Assembly: GCA_000437495.1 (NCBI GenBank)
Contig: FR897875.1
Coordinates: 4,624-17,472, forward strand
DNA: 12,849 nucleotides
From: Prevotella sp. CAG:485
GTDB taxonomy: Bacteria > Bacteroidota > Bacteroidia > Bacteroidales > Muribaculaceae
Direction: 5' to 3'
The position numbers were made by a program, and so were the translations under genes. The notes below the pieces were generated by a model. That model was not told the DNA's origin. It was given only the letters and a program-made list of their open reading frames with translations, and did not search any database. Shown here in pieces: positions 6,292-12,849 of this stretch; position 1 is the stretch's first letter, and each line of letters opens with the position of its first letter.

Positions 6292-9200
6292 TTACATTGG
6301 CTTTATCATGGATTCGATGAAGGAGATTTCTTCATCGGAGAGGTTGTATTTGGCGTAGAGTTGAGCGTCGATTTCCTCGATGCTCTTACTCCAGTCGATG
6401 TCGCTGTTGGATGTGAAGTCCTGAAGTGGAACAAATTGGTAAACATCACGCGCGGCGTCTTGGGTCTTCTTTTTGACACTTACAAGATACCTAAAGAATT
6501 TGGATCTAAGATATTTTATTGCATTTTTAGCAACTTGTTCGGACTCGAATCCAGTCTCTGGGCGAATGACTATATAAGTATCAGTACAAACAGAGTTCGG
6601 TTCCCCATAGAATGGGACTCCAAGGATTTGATGTGGGAATCCTTCTCCAGCGCCATAAGCTTTAGAAATATAAATCTTATGGAATGGAATCGTATTATGA
6701 TTTTTGGGTATATCATTGATACTTACCCAACCATAGCCATCTGAAATAAGCTGTTTATTCAGGTAGCACTTAATATTGTTGTATGATGAAGGTGTAACGC
6801 TATAGCCACGCCAAGAAGTACTAAGTTGGGCACCTTGGTCGTACTGGTGACGAGGCATGACATATGAGGCAAATGAGAACTTGTCAAAATAATCATCACC
6901 GTGCTTAGCTGCCACCTTAGAAAGAATATCTTCAGCTTTAGCATCGCGAATTACTATACCCCACTTATTAAGGAAACGATTGCTACTTGATTTTTTCCCT
7001 TCTTGGATTATAGAGTATTTACATGGTCCATTATGAGTTGGGTCTATAAGGAAGTAACATATACCACCTTTAATCTCAACGTGTGGAAATACATCGTTAG
7101 AGTTTGAGTAATCAAATATAGAAACAATATTATTTGATTCTAAAACTGAAAGAGCCCAAGATTCTGACAGACCACGACCTTGTAAAGTAAGCCATTTAGA
7201 AGGAGTTATCATAGAAATATTTTGAGGGTTAATCTTTTGAGCTATTTCTATGAACAAAGGGTATATTGCCGTAGATGAAGTACAATTACCTTGATCCATT
7301 ACCTGATAAGGCGGATTGCCGACGATTGCTTTGATCTTCACGTTCTTTCCTACTAAGTCCTGAACTTTTTTGATGAACAGTTCAGGCTGGTTTTTGATTT
7401 TGTTGATTAAGTCTTCGGGCGCCCACATATTGGTCTTTCCCTTGCGGAAGCCAAGGAGGGTGCGGCGCGTGATGGATTTAGCCATTGGGGTTTTGCAGAT
7501 AACAAAAATGTTTTCTGCAACGGCAGCGTCCCAGATGGCTTGATGTTCTTCGAGGGTTTCCGGCGAGAACATTTCGTCGCGCAGCCGCGAGCGGTAGATG
7601 TTGTAGGCGAGATACAACGGATAAAGGCCCGACTTGGAATTGATTTCAAGCAGGTGGCTATCCGGCGCAAAGACCTCGGCAGTAACATCGCCACGGTCGA
7701 CAAAGCGCGGCTCTTCGATTGTTTCCGAGAAGTCCTCGTTGAAGAAAGTATATCCGCCGAGTGTGTCGCTCATGTGCATATTCACAACACGCCACGGAGT
7801 CAAGACCGTTTCCTTATCGGGATTACGGAACGTGGCGAAGATGGCCGCAATGCGCTCGATACGTTCCTCGATAGAGAGACGGTCGGCAGCGCGGGCCATT
7901 GCGCGGATGCGCTTGGCGGCGGCGGTGAATATGTCGGGGTCGTAGTATTTCTTGAAGGCGTTGAAGCGCTGCTTGCTAACGCCTTTAGGCATAAACTCCT
8001 CCCACGAACGCGAGTCGACAAGCGAGGTGAAATTGTCAATGGTAAGCTCTTTGTCTTCGTCGGTGATGTCGGCGCCGTAGATGAGCAGCGGCATGCGTAT
8101 GGAGATGCCGCGGAGTATGGAGATGGCGTCTTCCTTGACTTTGCGCTTTTTCTTCAGCTCTTCGAGGCGTGCCTGTTCTTCGGGTGTGCGCTGACGTTTA
8201 TTTTTCTTTTCGAGCTGTTCCTGCTCGGCATATTCCTCATCGGTGAGACCCTGGTTGTTGACGATGATGTCGTTGGTCTTACCCATGGCCTTTGTCTTGC
8301 CGATGATGCCTTTCAGCTCGTCAAACTCGCGGATGTCGACGTCTGAGAGCCGCATCAGCTCATAGTTGTTGTAGAGGTAACCGTCTTCGAAGCCATGTTG
8401 CACCACGCGCTCCACATACACGCGTTTGAGCTGCTGAAGCATCTGCTCGGTGTTGAACCGTTTCATCTTGCTGCCATCCACAGCGATGATAGGGCAGAAA
8501 TTCAGGAATTCGCCGAGCTGCTGACGGTCGGAAGTGGTCTGTTTGCCGGCTTTTGTGGAGATTTTGGCCGTTTCGGCAAGCACTTTGAGAGTGCGGTCGG
8601 GGGCGAAGTCAAACACATAACAGTCTTCCTTGACGCGTCCGTTGATGGTTGCCGGGGTTTGCACGCGGAAGATGGTCTGCATATAAGCCGAGGCTGCGGT
8701 GTTGTGGCTTCCCGACAGCATCAGCACACCGGTCCAGGGCTTTACGCTGACGCCGGTGGTGAGACGGCCGCAAGAGAGCGTTATGGTGCATGTCATGTCG
8801 GGGTCGGGGCCTATGGCGTTGTTCACCTTGCGCAGCGCTTCCTCGTTGGGTTCCTCTTCGTCGCCGTCGCCGGCAACGTTCACAATCTTGAACAAGCGGA
8901 ACACCGGGTGGTTGCGCAGCATGGCGGCGAGAGCTTTGGCGGCCTTGACGCCCGGAACCATCCACAGCGTATGGCGGAAGATGTCGCGGTAACGTTTGTT
9001 GGCAAAGGGGTAAACGTCGTCGCCTTCGCGCGTCTTTGTGAGCAGATTGAGGAAGTCCTCAACGTGCTGTTTGTGAACGAACTCGCCGTCTTCAGTGGTG
9101 CGGAAGAACTCGCGGAAGTTGAAGGCAATGTCCTCGTCGGCAAACTCGTTCATGAGCCGCCCGAGGTCGTATGTGTAGATATTCATGCGCGGAAGACCCG

Positions 9201-10266
9201 CGTAGGGGTTATGGTCGCCGGGATGTGTGAGATCCCACTGTGCTTTGGCGCGCTGCTCCATAACGTAATCCCAGGTGTAAGTATCTTCATCTGCGAATTC
9301 ATCTTGAATATTAAATGGAGTACCGCTGAGATGAAGAAATTTCGTCTTAGAACGTTTTAATTCTTTTTTGACTGCTTTACCTAAATCTGTTTGAGTACCT
9401 TCGTGTGCCTCATCTATTATAATTAGATCCCAATCGGTTGAAAATATTTCATTGTTTTTATCGAAATTTCCACCGACGACTTCTGAGCCCCGGAGATCTT
9501 GGATGGAAGCGAAATAGAAATATTTTTTATTTTGTTTATAAAACTGAGATTCAAGAGACGAGAAACTTTCACCTAATGTTTTGGACCCATATAAATACTG
9601 ATTGTTGTCGCAAAAAACGCATTGAAAATCTTTGTACCAACTTTGATTAACCACAGGACGATGTGAAAAAATCAGAACACGCTTTAGCTCAGGCATTTCT
9701 TTTATTAATGTCAATGCTGTTATGGTCTTGCCAAAGCGCATTTTTGCATTCCAAAGAACTTCTTTAATCCTTTTGAATCTGTCTTTCGTAAACTCAACTG
9801 CATCACGTTGATTGGGATATAAACAAGGAGGCGTCATATTCACGGAAATTTCGTTTGGATTAAGAGCCTTGCGGCCCTCTTTGGCGGCTGTGATAGCCCG
9901 TTTGGCCGTTTCGAGGTCGCAGCAGAACCATTCGTTGGCGCCGTTGACCTTATCGAAGACTTTGCGCTTGATGCCGCTGCGGAGAAGCACGTCGTGGACT
10001 TCCTTGTCGTTGATGCCTGCAAGATGACCGTCGCGCACGGAGATGGCTATTTCCGTGTGGAGAAGTTCGTAAGCTATTCCGGCAGTCTTGGTATACTGGT
10101 CAATGCGGGCCGTGGCGGCTTTATTGAGCGCGCTGCTGTTGGGCGGCAGAGTGATGTTGCCGTCGTCGAATGTGGCTTCGCCTATTTTCAGACAGTCGCT
10201 GTGTGCCTCGTCGGGAATGCGGAACACGTATATCAGCTTGGCTTTAAGGTTTGAGAAATATTCCAT
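6292..10266 (-). CDS. GIY-YIG-like nuclease / DEAH helicase / Eco57I-like methyltransferase fusion
   Basis: This is a 1324-residue restriction-modification protein. Residues 1-120 look like a GIY-YIG/T5orf172 domain: LIYVF (11-15), LKIG (26-29), Arg54, E89-H91 and NEWF (111-114). Residues 150-560 are an SF2 helicase: AKMRFGKT as Walker A (174-181), DEAH (285-288), SGTPF (314-318), a motif V-like RLTTGVSV (501-508) and a motif VI-like YMQTIFRVQ (528-536). A Lys/Glu-rich coiled coil covers about 675-715. The methyltransferase part has an odd motif I-like LEINSKSGLYP (873-883) and NPPY (984-987), the target-base motif of N6-adenine enzymes. About 1100-1280 is probably the target-recognition region, followed by a conserved-looking tail ending IESMIKPM. 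The ATG is 5 bases after the stop of the partner gene, so the two form one operon. It likely cuts and methylates foreign DNA using ATP. The exact specificity is unknown. Confidence 0.88.
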   Translation of the reverse strand: MEYFSNLKAKLIYVFRIPDEAHSDCLKIGEATFDDGNITLPPNSSALNKAATARIDQYTKTAGIAYELLHTEIAISVRDGHLAGINDKEVHDVLLRSGIKRKVFDKVNGANEWFCCDLETAKRAITAAKEGRKALNPNEISVNMTPPCLYPNQRDAVEFTKDRFKRIKEVLWNAKMRFGKTITALTLIKEMPELKRVLIFSHRPVVNQSWYKDFQCVFCDNNQYLYGSKTLGESFSSLESQFYKQNKKYFYFASIQDLRGSEVVGGNFDKNNEIFSTDWDLIIIDEAHEGTQTDLGKAVKKELKRSKTKFLHLSGTPFNIQDEFADEDTYTWDYVMEQRAKAQWDLTHPGDHNPYAGLPRMNIYTYDLGRLMNEFADEDIAFNFREFFRTTEDGEFVHKQHVEDFLNLLTKTREGDDVYPFANKRYRDIFRHTLWMVPGVKAAKALAAMLRNHPVFRLFKIVNVAGDGDEEEPNEEALRKVNNAIGPDPDMTCTITLSCGRLTTGVSVKPWTGVLMLSGSHNTAASAYMQTIFRVQTPATINGRVKEDCYVFDFAPDRTLKVLAETAKISTKAGKQTTSDRQQLGEFLNFCPIIAVDGSKMKRFNTEQMLQQLKRVYVERVVQHGFEDGYLYNNYELMRLSDVDIREFDELKGIIGKTKAMGKTNDIIVNNQGLTDEEYAEQEQLEKKNKRQRTPEEQARLEELKKKRKVKEDAISILRGISIRMPLLIYGADITDEDKELTIDNFTSLVDSRSWEEFMPKGVSKQRFNAFKKYYDPDIFTAAAKRIRAMARAADRLSIEERIERIAAIFATFRNPDKETVLTPWRVVNMHMSDTLGGYTFFNEDFSETIEEPRFVDRGDVTAEVFAPDSHLLEINSKSGLYPLYLAYNIYRSRLRDEMFSPETLEEHQAIWDAAVAENIFVICKTPMAKSITRRTLLGFRKGKTNMWAPEDLINKIKNQPELFIKKVQDLVGKNVKIKAIVGNPPYQVMDQGNCTSSTAIYPLFIEIAQKINPQNISMITPSKWLTLQGRGLSESWALSVLESNNIVSIFDYSNSNDVFPHVEIKGGICYFLIDPTHNGPCKYSIIQEGKKSSSNRFLNKWGIVIRDAKAEDILSKVAAKHGDDYFDKFSFASYVMPRHQYDQGAQLSTSWRGYSVTPSSYNNIKCYLNKQLISDGYGWVSINDIPKNHNTIPFHKIYISKAYGAGEGFPHQILGVPFYGEPNSVCTDTYIVIRPETGFESEQVAKNAIKYLRSKFFRYLVSVKKKTQDAARDVYQFVPLQDFTSNSDIDWSKSIEEIDAQLYAKYNLSDEEISFIESMIKPM
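6430..7415. other. AT-rich block in the methyltransferase/recognition part of the large gene
   Basis: Single sequence rows here fall to about 27% G+C (row 7081-7140, counted by hand), against about 68% in row 7861-7920 of the same gene. The block covers residues of about 950 to 1279, that is NPPY and the presumed recognition region, and the composition recovers before the C-terminal tail. It looks like an exchanged segment. Confidence 0.6.
9275..9845. other. AT-rich block over the first helicase lobe of the large gene
   Basis: Row 9301-9360 is about 32% G+C by hand count, while the adjoining row 9841-9900 is about 55%. The block covers residues of about 140-330, which hold Walker A, DEAH and SGTPF, and the change at each edge is abrupt. 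Confidence 0.55.
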
Positions 10267-10271
10267 GCCGG

Positions 10272-11267
10272 TTATTTTATAAGGTCGATAAATCGGATTT
10301 TCTTTTTGCTCTCAGACTTGGCGCCCCAGTCTCGAATGAGGCAGTAAGAGCCGTTGTGGCGCCTGATGTCGCCGTTTTTGCACCCGTCGCATTGGCTCAC
10401 TACCTCCGTTTCGCCGAAAAGATCGGCAACTATCTGCCGCCGTTCGCCGCATGTGCCGGGAACAACCCCTTTGAGACCGTCCATTTGCCAGAAATTCCAC
10501 GAAATGATGTAGGCAATGTAAAGGAGCGATTTCAAAAGCGGCTCTTTGCCGAATTTGGCTTTGAAATAGTCAACAAACGTCATGAGCAGATTCTCGCGGG
10601 CGAGCAACAGGTTGTCGCCCTGCCATTCATATCCGTAGACATTCTGAAAAGCCACCTGCGCCCATTTGAGCCAGTCGGCGGAGTTGTCCACGTTTTCGGA
10701 AATGACCCTGAGCTTGCGGTCGAGCAAGCCGATGCGCCGCTCAATGGGTATCGGCTCGCCGCTGACGGTGTCGTAACGGCTGACGACGTAAGGCGCTTCG
10801 CCGCAGGTGATTTCAAGACGCGTGTCGCGCACATAGTCGCGCCATATGCGCCCTTCAGGAAAGAGAACAGGTGTTGGGTTGACAGCCCATGTATGGTCGC
10901 CGTTCTCGGTGTTGAAAACTCCTTCGCGGCCAAACCATTCGTTGTCAACAAGATTGTTTTGCGCGTTGCATATCCACGACGGGGTGAAGACCTCGGCCAT
11001 TTCGCGGCTGCGTTGTTGCTGTTGCTGCCGGGTCTTTACTGAGCGTGGAACTATGACCATGCCGTTATCGCCGGTGATTTTCTCCACCGTTATTTCGTCG
11101 GCGTATTGATAGCCGGCGCCGCGGTCGGCGTAATTGTCGGTGGCCCAAAAGATATTGACCTGCCGCTCAGGGGTGCTTAACGTGTGGTCTTTGAGAAGCA
11201 CAGTGAGCAATTCGGGCGACAGCTCGAAAATGTCATTCTCTTTTATGTCGACCTGCGAATCAGTCAT
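10272..11267 (-). CDS. Methyltransferase-like partner subunit of the R-M operon
   Basis: This is a 331-residue protein that resembles what is usually labelled restriction endonuclease subunit M. It carries the AEVFTP block (91-96) seen at the start of N6-adenine methyltransferases of the type I and IIG kind, then a motif I-like LEITCGEAPYVVSRYD (151-166) in which the usual Gly-x-Gly is replaced, a motif II-like VYGYEWQGDNLLLARENLL (210-228), and WQMDGL (260-265) where an acidic motif III residue would stand. No NPPY or DPPY follows. The C-terminal part has a CDGCK pair (293-297) with Cys309, which may bind metal. A five-Gln run (81-85) precedes the AEVFTP block. It is the first gene of the operon and ends 5 bases before the large protein. 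I infer that it completes or regulates the methyltransferase of its partner. The base composition is like the host genes. Confidence 0.82.
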   Translation of the reverse strand: MTDSQVDIKENDIFELSPELLTVLLKDHTLSTPERQVNIFWATDNYADRGAGYQYADEITVEKITGDNGMVIVPRSVKTRQQQQQRSREMAEVFTPSWICNAQNNLVDNEWFGREGVFNTENGDHTWAVNPTPVLFPEGRIWRDYVRDTRLEITCGEAPYVVSRYDTVSGEPIPIERRIGLLDRKLRVISENVDNSADWLKWAQVAFQNVYGYEWQGDNLLLARENLLMTFVDYFKAKFGKEPLLKSLLYIAYIISWNFWQMDGLKGVVPGTCGERRQIVADLFGETEVVSQCDGCKNGDIRRHNGSYCLIRDWGAKSESKKKIRFIDLIK

Positions 11268-11300
11268 TTTTCAAATTTGTAAATCCCTTTCATGGCATCT

Positions 11301-11319
11301 GAAGAGGGGTGGCCTCTTC
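11301..11319 (-). promoter_or_regulatory. Hairpin in the leader of the R-M operon
   Basis: GAAGAGG (11301-11307) and CCTCTTC (11313-11319) form a perfect 7-bp stem with a 5-base loop, 34 bases upstream of the ATG at 11267. If the promoter at 11374-11381 is used, it lies inside the roughly 100-base leader. No U run follows on the minus strand, so it is not a standard terminator. A regulatory role is only a possibility. Confidence 0.35.
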
Positions 11320-11373
11320 GGGGCTCGCCTATGGTAATGGAGGGCGGGAGGCGGCTCGGGAATTATCTAAATA

Positions 11374-11381
11374 CAAAGGTA
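11374..11381 (-). promoter_or_regulatory. Bacteroidetes -7 promoter box for the R-M operon
   Basis: The minus strand reads TACCTTTG, a full match to TAnnTTTG, about 107 bases before the start codon at 11267. An A-rich tract lies just upstream. A -33 TTTG at the normal spacing is not evident. It sits between the terminator of the preceding operon and the R-M genes, where a promoter is expected. Confidence 0.5.
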
Positions 11382-11447
11382 ATAATTTTTTTGGATACCG
11401 GCGGCATAAAGTTGGGCAAAGGAGGCAAAAATTGCGGCAAAAGAATA

Positions 11448-11481
11448 AGAGAGCGCGTTTATGTTGCAAAACACGCTCTCT
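11448..11481 (-). terminator. Terminator of the right-hand minus-strand gene pair
   Basis: AGAGAGCGCGTTT (11448-11460) pairs with AAACACGCTCTCT (11469-11481) around an 8-base loop. The single irregular pair is a G-U wobble when read on the minus strand, which suggests the minus transcript is the functional one. The following minus-strand bases, TATTCTTTTG, are U-rich. It lies 85 bases past the stop at 11566. Confidence 0.65.
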
Positions 11482-11493
11482 CAAAGCACTTAC

Positions 11494-11557
11494 CCCTATA
11501 AGCCTTATAAGATTTATAAGATTTATAAGACTTATAAGCCCAATTAGCCCAATTGAG
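11494..11557. repeat. Seven-unit 9-bp tandem repeat (TATAAG type)
   Basis: Units in order on the plus strand are CCCTATAAG, CCTTATAAG, ATTTATAAG, ATTTATAAG, ACTTATAAG, CCCAATTAG and a 10-base CCCAATTGAG. The period of nine is exact for six units. The array lies between a stop codon and a terminator hairpin, in the 3' untranslated part of the minus-strand transcript. Confidence 0.8.
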
Positions 11558-11565
11558 CCGCTGCG

Positions 11566-12342
11566 TTATTCTCCGAAATAGAATCTCAAAATAAGTTCCA
11601 CGTTGCCCAAATCGGGTATGTCTCTTTTTCCCAGATCGAGCTTCAGACGTCCCCACTCAGTGTCTTGGCTGGAAAGTGACTTCTCAGTGAATTGGCCATC
11701 GGGGAAGATAATCTTTATCATTTTGGAGTTGGGGTAGATGCAGTAGACGAAGTTCAGGTTGCCTAACTCCTGTAACATTTCAGAATTAGGATTGGAAATT
11801 ACCAGCTTTCCGCAATTGGCAGCTGCATTAGATATCCATGCATTGCGTTCGCATTTCAAACCTACCGGAATCCAGAGATTGATGCCTTTGACGTAGTTTT
11901 TCAGCTGCAAGAAGACAAAATCGGTTGCGTTAGGCACCGAGTCCATCAGATGTTTATCCACGTTATAAATCTTCATGCTATGGTCATTGGCGGGAGTTCG
12001 GAAGATAACGCAGTTTCGTGTCGTCAGGTCAGAGTCGTTTCTGATTGCGCCCACATAATACATTCCGCAGGAGTCTAATTCCCCCACGATGGTTTTGCCG
12101 TTGCCTGTCATGCGGAGCATTTTTTGTTCTCTGTAAAACTGGCCTTCATTGTTGTCGGAACCCACCATTGACCCCTTGTAATTGACATATACACTCAGGT
12201 ATTCAAAGGTTCCCTTGGGACCTCCGGGAATCAAAACGTCGTAACTGCCCTGGAAGGTCATGGGCACGGAGGCTGAAGCCGTTTTTACTCCGGCTAAAAG
12301 CACTATTGCCGGAAATATTCGCCTTGCTATTCTCGTTTTCAT
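11566..12342 (-). CDS. Putative exported protein of unknown function
   Basis: I do not recognise a family. The ATG at 12342 is chosen; an in-frame TTG at 12351 would add three residues. The start MKTRIARRIFPAIVLLAGVK followed by TASASV is a good signal peptide, cut near Ala-Ser-Ala at about residue 24, giving a mature protein of about 234 residues. The mature part begins PMTFQGSYDVLIPGGPKGTF and seems mainly beta, with motifs such as FEYLSVYVNYKG, KTIVGELDSCG and, at the end, NVELILRFYFGE. A few Cys residues are scattered; no catalytic signature, no lipobox and no C-terminal sorting tail are visible. The start is 17 bases after the stop of the upstream gene (12360), so the two are very likely cotranscribed and may work together at the cell envelope. 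A 9-bp repeat array and a terminator hairpin follow. Confidence 0.78.
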   Translation of the reverse strand: MKTRIARRIFPAIVLLAGVKTASASVPMTFQGSYDVLIPGGPKGTFEYLSVYVNYKGSMVGSDNNEGQFYREQKMLRMTGNGKTIVGELDSCGMYYVGAIRNDSDLTTRNCVIFRTPANDHSMKIYNVDKHLMDSVPNATDFVFLQLKNYVKGINLWIPVGLKCERNAWISNAAANCGKLVISNPNSEMLQELGNLNFVYCIYPNSKMIKIIFPDGQFTEKSLSSQDTEWGRLKLDLGKRDIPDLGNVELILRFYFGE

Positions 12343-12359
12343 TTTTTGCAATGTTGTGG

Positions 12360-12849
12360 TTAGAGTATTATTGTTAGCGACACGTCTATGGCTCTGCCCT
12401 CACGTAAGCCCTTAATCACTGTGTAAACCAGGGGAATGCTCAGGTAAGTAGTGGCGAAATCCTTTTCGTTGAGTATATACAACGTATTGCTGGTGTTCCG
12501 CGGATTGTTAATCATCAGAGTGTTGTCGATAAAGGCATAGCGCCCTTTCAGGATTCCGAGAGCCGTCATCACCACATTGTCGGCCGTTATCTTGTATTCA
12601 CCTTCCCCGGGGTTCTCTTCAGGAACGAACTTCACCGTGGCCGGGAAAGCCAGGATTGGATTATCCGACGATTCGTACAGCTCGATATATGCGGCTGTGT
12701 AAGTGCCCTCTTCAAGCTTTTTGCGTATTTGTTCGGGTGTGAGTTTCTTTTGCGGAGTGAGGTTGTAGAGGAAACACTTGTCGCCGGCGCCATTCTTGCC
12801 GTTGGCGAATTTGTCGGTGAAGGAGCGGCCGCCGTTGGTGCTGGTGGCG
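12360..12849 (-). CDS. C-terminal part of an unknown protein (runs off the window)
   Basis: The frame is open from the stop at 12360 to the window edge, showing 162 residues, so the true start is beyond 12849; a GTG at 12635 is internal. Visible sequence includes TSTNGGRSFTDKFANGKNG near the edge, then a FLYNLTPQKKLTPEQIRKKL helix, a beta-like stretch (TYTAAYIELYESSDNPILAF), and ITADNVVMTALGILKGRYAF leading to the end VSLTIIL. No known domain is recognised. The Asn/Gly/Thr-rich, mainly beta character and the link to a downstream signal-peptide protein suggest an envelope or secreted protein, but no signal peptide can be seen in this part. Confidence 0.75.
   Translation of the reverse strand, partial: ATSTNGGRSFTDKFANGKNGAGDKCFLYNLTPQKKLTPEQIRKKLEEGTYTAAYIELYESSDNPILAFPATVKFVPEENPGEGEYKITADNVVMTALGILKGRYAFIDNTLMINNPRNTSNTLYILNEKDFATTYLSIPLVYTVIKGLREGRAIDVSLTIIL

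Noticed and set aside
6145..6744. A 199-codon plus-strand frame over the end of the large gene and the intergenic gap
   Set aside because: It overlaps the C-terminal recognition region on the other strand and has no domain or start-site support.
8395..9360. A 321-codon open frame on the plus strand inside the large R-M gene
   Set aside because: It is antisense to a well-supported helicase region with clear motifs; long antisense frames are common in G+C-rich genes, and its translation is His/Val/Ala-rich with no domain.
10251..11042. A 263-codon plus-strand open frame opposite the methyltransferase-like subunit
   Set aside because: The minus-strand gene has AEVFTP and other recognisable blocks in a tight operon; the antisense frame shows none.
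6292..11267. Possible BREX, DISARM or classical type I system
   Set aside because: No PglZ, BrxC, DUF1998 or HsdS-type gene is present; the nuclease-helicase-methyltransferase fusion with one partner fits a type II-like or ISP-like R-M system better.
11494..11557. CRISPR array
   Set aside because: Nine-base units without spacers are simple tandem repeats; no cas gene is nearby.

Overview
The window looks like a chromosomal piece of a Bacteroidales bacterium, plausibly a gut Muribaculaceae, Prevotella or Bacteroides relative. The reasons are a type III glutamine synthetase, a secreted GH84 hexosaminidase of the Bacteroides type, promoter boxes fitting the Bacteroidetes TAnnTTTG consensus, near absence of Shine-Dalgarno sequences, and two proteins ending in the short G-I-Y-I ... 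K tail typical of secreted Bacteroidales proteins. The genus cannot be fixed from the sequence alone.

Layout. Positions 1-72 (+) are the last codons of an upstream secreted-protein gene. Next come glnN (129-2318, +) with a terminator hairpin, then a GH84 beta-N-acetylglucosaminidase (2412-4202, +) whose -7 box sits directly before its start codon. Convergent to it on the minus strand is a secreted protein with a G-I-Y-I tail (4215-4952). Above that, also on the minus strand, are an extremely Asp/Tyr/Gly-rich small protein (5183-5560) and a secreted Bacteroidales-type protein of unknown role (5595-6161).

The centre, 6292-11267 (minus strand), is a two-gene restriction-modification or related defence operon. 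A 331-residue methyltransferase-like protein comes first. Five bases later follows a 1324-residue protein that joins an N-terminal GIY-YIG/T5orf172-like nuclease candidate, a DEAH-type SF2 helicase, and an NPPY-bearing Eco57I-like adenine methyltransferase with a presumed target-recognition region. Both proteins carry methyltransferase-type motifs with an unorthodox motif I; only the large one has NPPY. Two blocks of the large gene, the first RecA lobe and the NPPY plus recognition region, are far more AT-rich than the rest, which looks like domain replacement by recombination.

The right end (11566-12849, minus strand) holds two closely spaced genes for proteins I do not recognise; the first-transcribed one runs off the window. 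They are followed by a seven-unit 9-bp repeat and a terminator hairpin that separates them from the restriction-modification operon. I saw no tRNA, rRNA, CRISPR array or insertion sequence.
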